64,000 nucleotides of DNA, from NCBI RefSeq assembly GCF_035658495.1, contig NZ_CP141945.1:1120001-1184000 (forward strand), read 5' to 3'. Below are positions 41,296 through 50,219 of the stretch, in pieces (positions within the stretch are counted from its first letter, which is position 1; each line of letters starts with the position of its first letter). The DNA is from Novosphingobium sp. RL4 (lineage in GTDB: Bacteria; Pseudomonadota; Alphaproteobacteria; Sphingomonadales; Sphingomonadaceae). Under the pieces are notes generated by a model. That model searched no databases. It had not been told where the DNA came from and was given only the letters and a program-made list of their open reading frames with translations. Made by a program: the position numbers and the translations under genes.

Positions 41296-42641
41296 TATTC
41301 GCCCCCTGCCAGTGCCGCTTCGAGGCGGCGGATTTCGCTTTCGAGCCAGCGTACTTCGCTGAAATTCTCGCGTCCGGCGGCCTCGAGTATGGCGTGCTGT
41401 GCGGCGAGCTGGATTTCCAGTGCCCGGCGATCTTCAGGCGCTGCCGCGGTGACGGCTTCTGCGACATGGAGAGCCTTGAGCGGCTGGTTTCCGCCGAGAT
41501 AGCGCGCGGCAAGGTCGAGCGCGGCCGCGGGTCCACCGGCAAGTTCGATGAGATCGCCGAGCACGGCCTGCGGCGGCACGGCATAGAGTTCGGTCGAGGA
41601 ATCGTAGCGGAACCAGCCGAGATGCTCCTCCCAGATCGAACGGACGATCCACGAAACCTTGCCGTGACCCTGCGGGATGGCAAGGTTCTCGGGCAGCCGG
41701 ATGGTTTCCATCAGTTCCCAGAGAGGCTTGCCGGCGTTCATGCCCTTGAAGGTCGCATCGCGCAGATACTGGGCCGCATCGCGCATCCTGCTGAGGCTCG
41801 TGCGCACCTTGTCGGCCCCGCGAACCGGCTCGCCGTGGCCGGTTATCAGCACTTCGGCGCCGAGGTCGATCACGCGCTGGACGCTGTCGATGTACCACTG
41901 GACATAGCGGTAGCGGTCGCCGCGCAGGGTATAGAGGTTGGGAACATGGCCGAACATCGGGCCGGTCATGTTGCCGGTGAAGACGATCCTGTCGTCCGGC
42001 AGCCAGATCACCAGCGAGTCTACCGTTTCGCCGCCGGGGACCGCGTAGAGTTCGAACCGCCGCCCACCCAGTTCGAAGGCGTGGCTGTCATGGAACGTGG
42101 TCGTCAGCGTGGGTTCGGGCCGTTCTGTCAGTTCCCGCTTCTGGTCGCGGCTCCACAAGCGCCGCGAACGGGCAGCCATGGCCGGGCCGAGGTCGCGGAA
42201 CTGGGTGCGCACGAAAGGCTGGTTGGCCTGTCCGATCGTCTCGATTCCGGGGGCGTTGAAGGTGGGCCATCCGCCAATGTGATCTTCATGGCTCTGGGTG
42301 AACACGATCTTGCGGATCGGCTGGTCGCTGGCCGCATCGAAGCGGCGCTTGTTCTCGGCGGCGCTGTAGACGATGCCGGTGTTGACAAGGACACTGCCCT
42401 CGGCGGTCGTCACCAGGTAGAGGTTCGAGACGTCCCTCGACATGAAGATGCCGTTGCCGAGATCGACGGCATCCTGTCTGCCCGCGCCGTCATTGATGAT
42501 CTGGGCATTGAGCGGCTGGTTCGCATCGCGGATGATGGGTTTCATGGCTTGGTTTCCTGCCTGAGTGAGCATCGTCAGCAGCGCGATGTACGCGAGCTCG
42601 CTGTGCGAATTCGCATCCCACCGGCTGAGCTTGCGGGTCAT
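41295..42641 (-). CDS. Alkylsulfatase-like MBL-fold metallohydrolase
   Basis: A 448-residue metallo-beta-lactamase fold followed by an alkyl-sulfatase dimerisation domain (GHGKVSWIVRSIWEEHLGWF and the helical ALHVAEAVTAAAPEDRRALE), as in SdsA1-type sulfatases. The C-terminal SCP2-like domain of SdsA1 is missing. In the metal motif the first histidine of HxHxDH is a glutamine: TQSHEDHIGG, Q116, H118, D120, H121. It may hydrolyse sulfate esters or another ester. ATGA overlap with the sulfotransferase gene supports this start; a second ATG at 42545 is possible. Confidence 0.82.
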   Translation of the reverse strand: MTRKLSRWDANSHSELAYIALLTMLTQAGNQAMKPIIRDANQPLNAQIINDGAGRQDAVDLGNGIFMSRDVSNLYLVTTAEGSVLVNTGIVYSAAENKRRFDAASDQPIRKIVFTQSHEDHIGGWPTFNAPGIETIGQANQPFVRTQFRDLGPAMAARSRRLWSRDQKRELTERPEPTLTTTFHDSHAFELGGRRFELYAVPGGETVDSLVIWLPDDRIVFTGNMTGPMFGHVPNLYTLRGDRYRYVQWYIDSVQRVIDLGAEVLITGHGEPVRGADKVRTSLSRMRDAAQYLRDATFKGMNAGKPLWELMETIRLPENLAIPQGHGKVSWIVRSIWEEHLGWFRYDSSTELYAVPPQAVLGDLIELAGGPAAALDLAARYLGGNQPLKALHVAEAVTAAAPEDRRALEIQLAAQHAILEAAGRENFSEVRWLESEIRRLEAALAGGE

Positions 42642-43927
42642 TTCACTTCCTGTTTTACCGGGAAGCGGTCCGTGTAGAACGCGAAGCGCTGGCGCAGGCT
42701 CGGGATATCGAGGTTGAAGTCTCCCGCCAGGTCGTAGACCACCCGGCCGTCCTTTCCGCGCGGGTGGCTGTCCATGTAGCCGCGCATGTCCCCGACGCTT
42801 TCGGCGCTGGAAGGCAGCCCGGCGAATTCCAGCACCTTTTGCGCGGTGCCGATATCGTCCGCGATCACGTCTGCGAACAGGATGTCGAGCCGCCGGCCTT
42901 CGGGGACCCGGTCCATGTCGCGCAGGTAGGCGCGCAGCATCTGTTCTATGCGGTCCACCCAGTAGGCGACGTGAGCCTGGATTTGCGGGTGCTTCTGGTG
43001 GACGAGCACGGACAGCCCCCGCATCGTCAGCACCGATTGCAGCAAGGCCAGCGGATCGCGGTGGATCTGGACGACATAGGCATCCGGATAATTCGCGACG
43101 AGTGCGGGGAGTTGCTCGCTATGCTGGTTACCCTTGAGGATCCAGCGCCGGTCGGACGGGAACTGATGCGCGATCGCCTTCAGCATCCGCTTGCCATAGG
43201 CATAGTGCTGCGTCTGGTCGTGGCGCAGCAGGTAGTCGCGCCAGGCGGGGACTTCGGCCATCCATTCCCACTGGTATGTGGTGAAGTCCGGCATCTGCAG
43301 CTCGTTCTCGCCGCAGGCATGGTCGGGTGAGTGTTCATGCATGGCGGCCATGATGGCGTTCTGCTTCATCCGGTCCCAGTGCGCGGCCGAACGGGTCCAG
43401 CGCGGGTCCAGCCCATCGGGGCCGGCCGTCTCGCCGGGTGCCAGGACCGCTTCGGAGCCGAGATAGACCGGAAGGTGCCGCAGCCGGCGGTCGGCCGCGA
43501 TCAGGTTCTCGAGGTGAGTCGTTCCCGAACGCGGCAGGCCGACGATGATGATCGGACGATCGATCACCTCGTCCTCGACGCCCGGATGGCTGTCGAGGAA
43601 GGCCTTGTTCTTGAGGCGGTTTGCGGCCTGCTTCACGCAGGCGGCGCGGAACTGCGCCTTGGCGAAGCGCCACAGGTTCCCGTTTGCGGAGACTTCGCCA
43701 AGAAGCGCGCCGAGGCGCTCGGTGAAGTCCATCGGGCCGAAGTCGGAAAGGCCGGTCTGCGCGGCGGCTTCTGCCAGTACGCCTTCTACCGTCATGTCGA
43801 GAGGTTCGGCTTCGGCCGCTTCGAGTTCTGCGCGGCGTTCGGGCGAAATCTGCGGATCGCGGAACTGCTCTACGCGGAAGACACTGGTCCGCACCGTTTC
43901 AGTATCCTTTTTGACGTCGGTGCTCAT
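42638..43927 (-). CDS. Sulfotransferase-family protein (Sulfotransfer_3), copy 1
   Basis: A 429-residue protein with the PAPS phosphosulfate-loop pattern VGLPRSGTTHLENL (129-142) and a second 3'-phosphate site pattern VVQIHRDPLALLQSVL. A helical N-terminal domain (VLAEAAAQTGLSDFG) precedes it and is shared with the copy at 52902. By fold it should transfer sulfate from PAPS to a hydroxyl; many such bacterial proteins are untested. Its operon partner is a sulfatase-like MBL protein, an apparently opposite activity. Overlaps both neighbours by ATGA. Confidence 0.83.
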   Translation of the reverse strand: MSTDVKKDTETVRTSVFRVEQFRDPQISPERRAELEAAEAEPLDMTVEGVLAEAAAQTGLSDFGPMDFTERLGALLGEVSANGNLWRFAKAQFRAACVKQAANRLKNKAFLDSHPGVEDEVIDRPIIIVGLPRSGTTHLENLIAADRRLRHLPVYLGSEAVLAPGETAGPDGLDPRWTRSAAHWDRMKQNAIMAAMHEHSPDHACGENELQMPDFTTYQWEWMAEVPAWRDYLLRHDQTQHYAYGKRMLKAIAHQFPSDRRWILKGNQHSEQLPALVANYPDAYVVQIHRDPLALLQSVLTMRGLSVLVHQKHPQIQAHVAYWVDRIEQMLRAYLRDMDRVPEGRRLDILFADVIADDIGTAQKVLEFAGLPSSAESVGDMRGYMDSHPRGKDGRVVYDLAGDFNLDIPSLRQRFAFYTDRFPVKQEVK

Positions 43928-44742
43928 GCCCTGCGCTCCGCCGAAGTGTTGAGCTTGCCGGCATTGGCCATCCAGCCCCCGTCGACGCGGACAAGGTCGC
44001 CGGTGTGATAGCGCGATGCGTCGCTCATGAAGTAGACGCCGATGCCTTCGAAATCGGACGGGTTGCCGAAGCGCGGGATCGGGCAGCGTTCGCGCACCTG
44101 GCTGCCCAGCGGTGAGTCCGGCCCCTGATCCTTCACTGTCTCGCTTTCGGTATAGCCGGGGCAGACGGTGTTGGCGCGAATGCCGTACTTGCCCATATCG
44201 ACCGCGATTCCGCGTGCGAGCGCGGCCATGGCACCCTTCGAGGCGTTGTAGTGCTGCATTCCGATCGAGCCGGTCACGGCGGAAAGGCTGGCGCAGAACA
44301 GGATCGAACCGCCCGGGTCGCCGGCTTCGGCGCGGGTGCGCATGTGGCGGGCGGCTTCGCGGGCGAGATAGAACGCGCCGTGCTGGTTGACCGAAAGCAG
44401 GTCATGCCAGGCCTCGCCTGTCATGTTGGTGAAGCAGCCCTGGTTCTTCATCAGGCCCGCATTGGCGATGGCGCCGTCCACCCGGCCCATTTGCGCAGTG
44501 GCTTCGGCAAAGGCCTCCACCACGCGGGCTTCGTCGGCAACGTCGACTTCCTGGGTGAAGATGCGCCCCCCGAACTCGGCGAGTTCGCGTGCCGCCTCTT
44601 CATTCCTGTCCTGGCGGCGGCCCCAGATGACCAGATCGCCGCCCGCTCGCGCGATGCCGCGTGCGAAGCCCAGACCGATGCCGGCGTTGCCGCCCGATAT
44701 GACGACGACGCGGCCGCTCATGTCCCAAGGAAGACGTGACAT
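43924..44742 (-). CDS. Short-chain dehydrogenase/reductase
   Basis: A 272-residue SDR from ATG 44742, preceded by GGAGAG (the frame opens at TTG 44754). Motifs are SGGNAGIG (16-23), ANAG (93-96), S152/S154, YNASK (Y165, K169) and VRVDGGWMAN near the C-terminus. First gene of a minus-strand operon (SDR, sulfotransferase, MBL, TIM barrel, and perhaps on to the hydrolase). It is divergent from the GntR regulator with a palindromic candidate operator between them. Confidence 0.87.
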   Translation of the reverse strand: MSRLPWDMSGRVVVISGGNAGIGLGFARGIARAGGDLVIWGRRQDRNEEAARELAEFGGRIFTQEVDVADEARVVEAFAEATAQMGRVDGAIANAGLMKNQGCFTNMTGEAWHDLLSVNQHGAFYLAREAARHMRTRAEAGDPGGSILFCASLSAVTGSIGMQHYNASKGAMAALARGIAVDMGKYGIRANTVCPGYTESETVKDQGPDSPLGSQVRERCPIPRFGNPSDFEGIGVYFMSDASRYHTGDLVRVDGGWMANAGKLNTSAERRA

Positions 44743-44798
44743 GCCTCTCTCCAAAATGAGTCCTGAATGATTGCCAGATGCCTTTTTGCACCCCGACT

Positions 44799-44812
44799 CT
44801 TATTGCGATAAG
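44799..44812. promoter_or_regulatory. GntR-type operator candidate
   Basis: CTTAT-TGCG-ATAAG is a dyad with 5-base arms and a 4-base centre, in the AT-rich region between the SDR operon (start 44742) and the divergent GntR gene (44919). The form fits FCD-type GntR operators. Confidence 0.45.
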
Positions 44813-44918
44813 TCTTAAATAGGATACTCAAAGGCTGTCAAGCAGCCTATGCTTCCTTGCCATCGCCGCCACGAACAGGCTGGACGCGCTCATGGCTTTC
44901 GTGTTGTGAGATGGTGGA

Positions 44919-45659
44919 ATGAACATGCGCAAAAGCAGAACGGCGCTCGACGCTGCCGCCGACAAGCTCAGGGAGATCGTCCTCGCCCGTGAGCCGGGAG
45001 CCTATATCGGGCGCGAAGAGGCGCTGATTTCCGAGCTGGGCTTCGCCCGCGCCACCGTGCGGCAGGCCGCACGGCTGGTGGAGCGCGAAGGGTTTCTGGC
45101 CGTGCGCCGGGGCAACAACGGCGGCTATTTCGCGTCCCGGCCCGACGCGACGACGATCGAATCCATCGTTTCGATGTACCTGTCGATGATGGATGTGCCG
45201 CCGGAGGATGTCACGGCAATCGCCACTGCGTTATGGGTGGAAGCCATGCGCAAGGCGGCCCGCGCTCCTCACGACAGGATCGCCGCCGGTATCGCGTCGC
45301 TGGTCGAACGGGCGCACGCGCTTCGCGACGATGCAAGTTTCGACGACGTGCGCGAACTGGAACGCGAAACCCAGGATGTCGTCTTCGAGCTTGCCGACAG
45401 CGCTTATATAAAGCTCGTCTTCGACATCAACGTGGCTTTCTCGCGCAGGACTTATCAAGGCCCGGCAGTCGACGATGTTTCGCCCGAGCATCGCCGTTTC
45501 GTGCAAAGCTGGCGCAATGCCCGGCTGATGGAGTTCGGGGCCCTGATGCAGGGTGACGCGGAACTCGCAGGCATCGCCAGCCAATATAGCCGCAAGGTCT
45601 GGGCCCGCCGCATTCGCGCGCGCTTTCAGATGAAGGCGGAAGAAGCGGCTGGCGACTGA
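44919..45659 (+). CDS. GntR-family (FadR/FCD subfamily) transcriptional regulator
   Basis: A 246-residue regulator. The winged HTH lies about residues 10-75 (ISELGFARATVRQAARLVEREGF, GNNGGYFASRP), followed by an all-helical FCD effector domain (VRELERETQDVVFELA). It should respond to an organic acid or acyl intermediate and repress the divergent SDR-sulfotransferase-MBL operon. The ATG at 44919 has GGTGG a few bases upstream. The convergent MFS gene ends 24 bases away. Confidence 0.87.
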   Translation: MNMRKSRTALDAAADKLREIVLAREPGAYIGREEALISELGFARATVRQAARLVEREGFLAVRRGNNGGYFASRPDATTIESIVSMYLSMMDVPPEDVTAIATALWVEAMRKAARAPHDRIAAGIASLVERAHALRDDASFDDVRELERETQDVVFELADSAYIKLVFDINVAFSRRTYQGPAVDDVSPEHRRFVQSWRNARLMEFGALMQGDAELAGIASQYSRKVWARRIRARFQMKAEEAAGD

Positions 45660-45682
45660 TCGGGCCGCCGTAAGGCCAGGCT

Positions 45683-46942
45683 TCAGGCGGGCGCTGCCGT
45701 CGCCGCGCGCCATTCAGGATAGGGCCGCAGGCTGAAGACCAGCCCCCCGGAGATGAGCGAGATCGCGACACCGGCGAGCAGCAACGGGGTGTAGCTGCCG
45801 TAGCGATCGTAGGAGAGGCCCGCAGCGAGCGGCCCGATGGCGGAGGCGAGCGCGATCACGCTGGTCATGAAGCCGAAGATCGTTCCATAGTGCCGCATCC
45901 CGGCGTACCGGGCGGTCAGGTAACTGCAGAGCTGGATCTTGGTGCCTGCCGCATAGCCGCTGATCATGATGCCGATGACGATGGTGACAGGCGTTGCGAT
46001 GCCCTGCATGAGCAAAGGCCATCCCACGGCGGTCGATGCCAGGGTGATGCCGCCCACGGTGCGCGCATGGAACCGGTCGATGAGCGTGCCGGAGACCAGC
46101 TTGCCCATCACGCCCGCAACCCCGGAAAGGCTGACGAGCCAGGCTGCCTGCGAGCGGCTCATGCCCGCCTCGACCAGAATGGGGAACTGGTGGACGACGA
46201 CGGCAATGGTCACGGTCAGGACGAGGAACGTCGCTACGGCGACTTTCCAGAGCGATATGTCGCGCCATGCCTCCCCGATGCCGAGGCCGGGCAGGTCCGG
46301 AGCGGCCTCGGGCGGCCCTTTGCCCTGCGACTGCCTGCGCCGCGCCTGATCGCGCACGTCGAAAAGGAACAGGGCCGAGAGGACCAGCGCCAGTCCGCCC
46401 CAGCCCAGGCCGAGGGCGATATAGGCGGTGCGCCAGCCGAATGCCTCGATCAGCGCGTTGGAAAGCGGCGGGGCGACGACTTGCGCCAGCGCCGTGCCCG
46501 ACATCGTTACGCCAAGCGCCAGCCCGCGCCCCACCCTGAACACGCTGGCGATTGCGGCGGACCAGAGGGTGGATTGCACCAGAAGCGCGACAACGCCCCA
46601 TATCACCCACAGTGCAAGCCATTGGGGGATGGAGCCGTTGACCTGCGAAAACGCCGCGATTGCCAGGCTCGTCAACACAAGGCCGGGCAGCGCAAGGCGG
46701 CGCGAGCCGTGCCGGTCTATCAGAATGCCGATGAAGGGAGAGCAGAGGATGGACAGCAGCGAGGCGATCGCCATGCCGGCGGAGAGTTCGGTTCGCCCCC
46801 AGTGAAATTCCGTCGCGAGCGGGTCCATGAACACGCCGGCAGCGGCCGTCATGAACGACATGAACGAAAAGCCGATGCAGGCCGCAAGGACCATCGGCCA
46901 ATGGCGGCGCCACTCCGCGCCTGCCGTTTCAAGCTGTTCCAA
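45683..46942 (-). CDS. MFS transporter, probable organic-acid uptake porter
   Basis: A 419-residue protein with about 12 membrane segments and the features of the oxalate/monocarboxylate-type MFS group: AAAGVFMDPLATEFHWGRTE in TM1-2 and a long central loop rich in charged residues. It should import an acidic or aromatic substrate for the adjoining catabolic genes. It is convergent with the GntR gene. Substrate specificity cannot be read from the sequence. Confidence 0.84.
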   Translation of the reverse strand: MEQLETAGAEWRRHWPMVLAACIGFSFMSFMTAAAGVFMDPLATEFHWGRTELSAGMAIASLLSILCSPFIGILIDRHGSRRLALPGLVLTSLAIAAFSQVNGSIPQWLALWVIWGVVALLVQSTLWSAAIASVFRVGRGLALGVTMSGTALAQVVAPPLSNALIEAFGWRTAYIALGLGWGGLALVLSALFLFDVRDQARRRQSQGKGPPEAAPDLPGLGIGEAWRDISLWKVAVATFLVLTVTIAVVVHQFPILVEAGMSRSQAAWLVSLSGVAGVMGKLVSGTLIDRFHARTVGGITLASTAVGWPLLMQGIATPVTIVIGIMISGYAAGTKIQLCSYLTARYAGMRHYGTIFGFMTSVIALASAIGPLAAGLSYDRYGSYTPLLLAGVAISLISGGLVFSLRPYPEWRAATAAPA

Positions 46943-47342
46943 TCCAGCTCTCCCATTTCATAAGCGCCGCTTGCTGCGACATCTTGTGCAAGGCGTTGTG
47001 CGTGATTGCCGCGAATGAGTCTAACGGAAAAGGGCACTGTTTAATCGCCCTGCCGTTCTCTGCCTAGGGCTAGTGGGTCCCATGGTTCTAGCGAGATTTA
47101 TGGCGGCGTTCGCCGGAATTGCGCGATAATGCTTAGAAATTCAGCGCGGGCTCGATGAGTCTGGAGGAGTTGGTGTGGGGCGCTGCGGCCGTCTGCATCC
47201 GAACGCTGTCTCTGAAGAGTGCCCTTATATGCGAAGGCACAAGGCTTATGATACCTCCTAGTCCGTGCGCGCGCGGGTCTGGCCTGGCGGCCGGGCCGGT
47301 TCCCCAAGGGTGGCAGCGGACCACCTTCGGTGCCGCGCGGCG
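46943..47342. other. 400-base intergenic stretch
   Basis: I see no gene. The part nearest 46942 must carry the MFS promoter. From about 47040 the sequence is of mixed composition with several short frames in both strands, none protein-like. It separates the catabolic island from the DNA-repair pair. Confidence 0.4.
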
Positions 47343-48773
47343 TCAGGCTGCCTGGACGAGGCTGCTGGCGGCTTTACGCAAATCGGCGACGTAGCGGGCG
47401 AATTCGGCATCGGCGTCGGCCTCGGGAGGAAGGCGCAGCAGATAGCTGGGGTGGACGGTGATCCAGCAAGGCGTACCGTCCGCCAGCGGCACTGCCCGTC
47501 CGCGCTCCTGTCCGATCGTCATCGCCTTGCCGGTGAGCGACCGGGCCGCCGTGGCCCCCATCGCGATCACCAGTCTGGGGCGCACGATGGCGCGTTCCTG
47601 ATCGATCCACCAGCGGCAGGCCTCGACTTCGCCCGCATGGGGACGGGCATGAAGGCGGCGCTTGCCGCGCGGCTCGAACTTGAAGTGCTTTACCGCATTA
47701 GTGACGTAGGCGCGGGCACGGTCGATCCCCGCCGCCGCCATGGCCCGGTCGAAGACTTCGCCGGCCGGGCCCATGAACGGGCGGCCCACGATATCTTCCC
47801 GGTCGCCGGGCTGTTCGCCCACGATCATGATCTCGGCATCGTGCGGTCCTTCGCCGAATACGGTCTGGGTCGCCGGTTGCCAGAGCGGGCAGCGGCGACA
47901 GGCGGTCGCCTCCTGACGCAGCAGCTCGAGCGCATCATCTCCGCCTGCCCCCCTTGATCGTATGGTCGGAGTATCCAGCTGGCGCGGCGGCCCGGCCCGA
48001 TCCTGCTCGATCATCGCCAGTTCGCGCTTGCGGGCACCGGCGATCAGTTGCGGGACCAGCGCGGTCTCGGGCATGTTTCGCCAGTACTTGCGCGGCATTT
48101 CCTTGAGCATGGCGCGCGGCATGACCCGTGCCGGATTGAAGATGGCGCTGTAATAGGCCTTCCAGACCCCTTCCACCGGATCGTCGCCAGGTGCGTCGCC
48201 GCGCTGTGCAGGAGGTCCCTCGGTCAGCAGGGCGCCATCCCAGTGGAGCGCACCCCGCGGGGTCAGGATCGACCAGCGCATGTTGGTGAAGCGTTCCACG
48301 AAAAAGGCGGCATTGCGACGCAATATGTGGTGCTCGGGCTCGTACCAGGCGACGAACCGCGTGCCGTCTCCATCCGGCAGTTCGCGGAAGCGGAGGAAGG
48401 CATGCATCTTGTGGATGTCGCGCCGCACGTTCTGCGCGAGACCCTCCAGGCGGCGCAGGGGCCGGTCGGCACGGTCCTGCAGCAGGTGCGGCTGGTCCAG
48501 CAGGCGCAGCAACAGGGCATAGAGCAGCGCGAAACGCTCGGGCTCGCTGTGAAGCGCCGCATCACGCGCAAGATCGAGGAACGCCCTGGAAACCCGCATC
48601 GGCGGCGCCTGCGCGGCGTCCACGGCAATCGGCTCTCCCCCGAACAGGTCCACCGGCCGGTCGCCGATCTGCCAGAGTACCTCGTTCGCGGCTATGCGCT
48701 CTGCCGCGAGCATGCGGGCGGCGGCGCGCCAGCCATCGAAGTCATCTTCGGCATCAAGGCGTACCATCCGCAT
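47343..48773 (-). CDS. DUF4130 (TIGR03915)-UdgX fusion, putative DNA-repair protein
   Basis: A 476-residue two-domain protein from ATG 48773. Residues 1-260 are the TIGR03915/DUF4130 putative DNA-repair domain (FTNMRWSILTPRG, FNPARVMPRAMLKEMPRKYW). Residues 280-476 are a uracil-DNA-glycosylase fold of the UdgX type: GEQPGDRED (319-327), iron-sulfur cysteines C292, C295, C386 and C436, KRRLH (371-375) and HPSYLLR. UdgX uses the histidine of the KRRxH loop to bind covalently to the uracil-excised site. Two bases separate it from the radical-SAM gene (TGACCATG). Confidence 0.9.
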   Translation of the reverse strand: MRMVRLDAEDDFDGWRAAARMLAAERIAANEVLWQIGDRPVDLFGGEPIAVDAAQAPPMRVSRAFLDLARDAALHSEPERFALLYALLLRLLDQPHLLQDRADRPLRRLEGLAQNVRRDIHKMHAFLRFRELPDGDGTRFVAWYEPEHHILRRNAAFFVERFTNMRWSILTPRGALHWDGALLTEGPPAQRGDAPGDDPVEGVWKAYYSAIFNPARVMPRAMLKEMPRKYWRNMPETALVPQLIAGARKRELAMIEQDRAGPPRQLDTPTIRSRGAGGDDALELLRQEATACRRCPLWQPATQTVFGEGPHDAEIMIVGEQPGDREDIVGRPFMGPAGEVFDRAMAAAGIDRARAYVTNAVKHFKFEPRGKRRLHARPHAGEVEACRWWIDQERAIVRPRLVIAMGATAARSLTGKAMTIGQERGRAVPLADGTPCWITVHPSYLLRLPPEADADAEFARYVADLRKAASSLVQAA

Positions 48774-48775
48774 GG

Positions 48776-50026
48776 TCAGGCCGCGAACAGTTCCAGCTGC
48801 GTGGCGGGCGGAGCGACGAGCGCGCGAAGGTCGGCCCTGTCGATCAGCCCGGTGGGCCGCCAGTCTGCCGTGACGATGAACGGCCGCAGCTTCTTCACCG
48901 AAACGGTCATGCGCGCCACGTCGTCCAGTCGCAGGGTCCGCCAGCGGCGCGCCGAGACGATGGCATCCACCGCCTTCACCCCGAGGCCGGGGATGCGCAG
49001 CAGCAGTTCGCGCGGGGCGCGGTTGACGTCCACCGGGAAACGATCGCGAAAGCGTAGCGCCCAGGCCAGCTTGGGATCGATGTCCAGCGGGAGCATCCCC
49101 GTGGCCGGATCGACCGCCGCGCCGACTTCCTGCGGCGTGTACTGGTAGAACCGCATGAGCCAGTCCGACTGGTAGAGCCGGTGTTCGCGCATCAGCGGCG
49201 GGCGCTGGAGCGGCAGGACGACGCTGGCGTCCGGGATCGGGCTGAAGGCGGAGTAATAGACGCGCCTGAGATCGAAACGGTCGTAGAGCGCGGCGGCGCG
49301 GGACACGATGTCGCGGTCGGTCGCGGCGTCGGCGCCGACGATCATCTGGGTCGATTGTCCGGCGGGCGCAAAGGTGGGGGCGGAGCGGAACCGCCGACTG
49401 GCGTCGGCTCCCTCCTCGATCGCCGAGCGCATGGTCCCCATCGCACCTTCGATCCGCGCCTGCGACTTTTCGGGTGCGAGGCGCTGGAGGCCGCCGGCGG
49501 TCGGCAGTTCCACGTTGATCGATACCCGATCGGCATGGAGCCCGGCCCGCGCCACGAGTTCGGGGTCGGCGTCGGGAATGGTCTTGAGGTGGATGTAGCC
49601 GCGAAAATCGTGGTCTTCCCGCAGGGAGCGGGCCACTTCGACGATCTGCTCCATCGTATAGTCGGGCGTGTGGATGATGCCCGAGGACAGGAACAGCCCC
49701 TCGATATAGTTGCGGCGGTAGAAGTCGAGCGTGAGGTCCACCACTTCCTTCGCGGTGAAGCGGGCGCGGCGCACGTTGGAGGACTTGCGGTTGATGCAGT
49801 AGTGGCAATCGAAGATGCAGCTGTTGGTCAGCAGTATCTTGAGCAGGCTGATGCAGCGCCCGTCCGGCGCATAGGCATGGCAGATGCCGCCGCCTTCCAG
49901 CGTGGAGCCGATCCCCTTGCCGCCACGCGAATCCCGCTTCCTGACGCCCGAAGAGGAGCACGACGCATCGTATTTCGCCGCATCCGCGAGGATCGTCAGC
50001 TTTTCGGCGATATCGAGCGGGGGCAT
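48776..50026 (-). CDS. Putative DNA modification/repair radical SAM protein (TIGR03916)
   Basis: A 416-residue radical SAM enzyme with the cluster motif CIFDCHYC (C70, C74, C77) and a helix-hairpin-helix DNA-binding C-terminus (RAPRELLLRIPGLGVKAVDA). The start at 50026 is chosen from the family N-terminus MPPLDIAEKLTILADAAKYD; an in-frame ATG at 50047 is possible. It always occurs next to the DUF4130-type gene as here, suggesting joint repair of a DNA lesion by radical chemistry. The reaction is not known to me. Confidence 0.9.
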   Translation of the reverse strand: MPPLDIAEKLTILADAAKYDASCSSSGVRKRDSRGGKGIGSTLEGGGICHAYAPDGRCISLLKILLTNSCIFDCHYCINRKSSNVRRARFTAKEVVDLTLDFYRRNYIEGLFLSSGIIHTPDYTMEQIVEVARSLREDHDFRGYIHLKTIPDADPELVARAGLHADRVSINVELPTAGGLQRLAPEKSQARIEGAMGTMRSAIEEGADASRRFRSAPTFAPAGQSTQMIVGADAATDRDIVSRAAALYDRFDLRRVYYSAFSPIPDASVVLPLQRPPLMREHRLYQSDWLMRFYQYTPQEVGAAVDPATGMLPLDIDPKLAWALRFRDRFPVDVNRAPRELLLRIPGLGVKAVDAIVSARRWRTLRLDDVARMTVSVKKLRPFIVTADWRPTGLIDRADLRALVAPPATQLELFAA

Positions 50027-50219
50027 TGAACCAGACCTTTTCCTCATGCGTTCAGCTAAGCGTAAGCGCAGCTCTTGCAGCCGGAGCCTGTCCCATGCCG
50101 AAGGGCTTTTCAAACGAAATGTTCCCTTTATGTTCGTTTTTGCGACGAGGCGATGGGCCTTCGCGTGCTTGGCGGGAGGGCGCTGTTGTGGGAAAGGCGG
50201 GGAAGGGCGACGTAATTTG

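Noticed and set aside
47343..49961. Single 872-residue frame as one large fusion
   Set aside because: Only the part after 48773 is protein-like (DUF4130-UdgX); upstream of it the frame is an out-of-phase reading of the radical-SAM gene.
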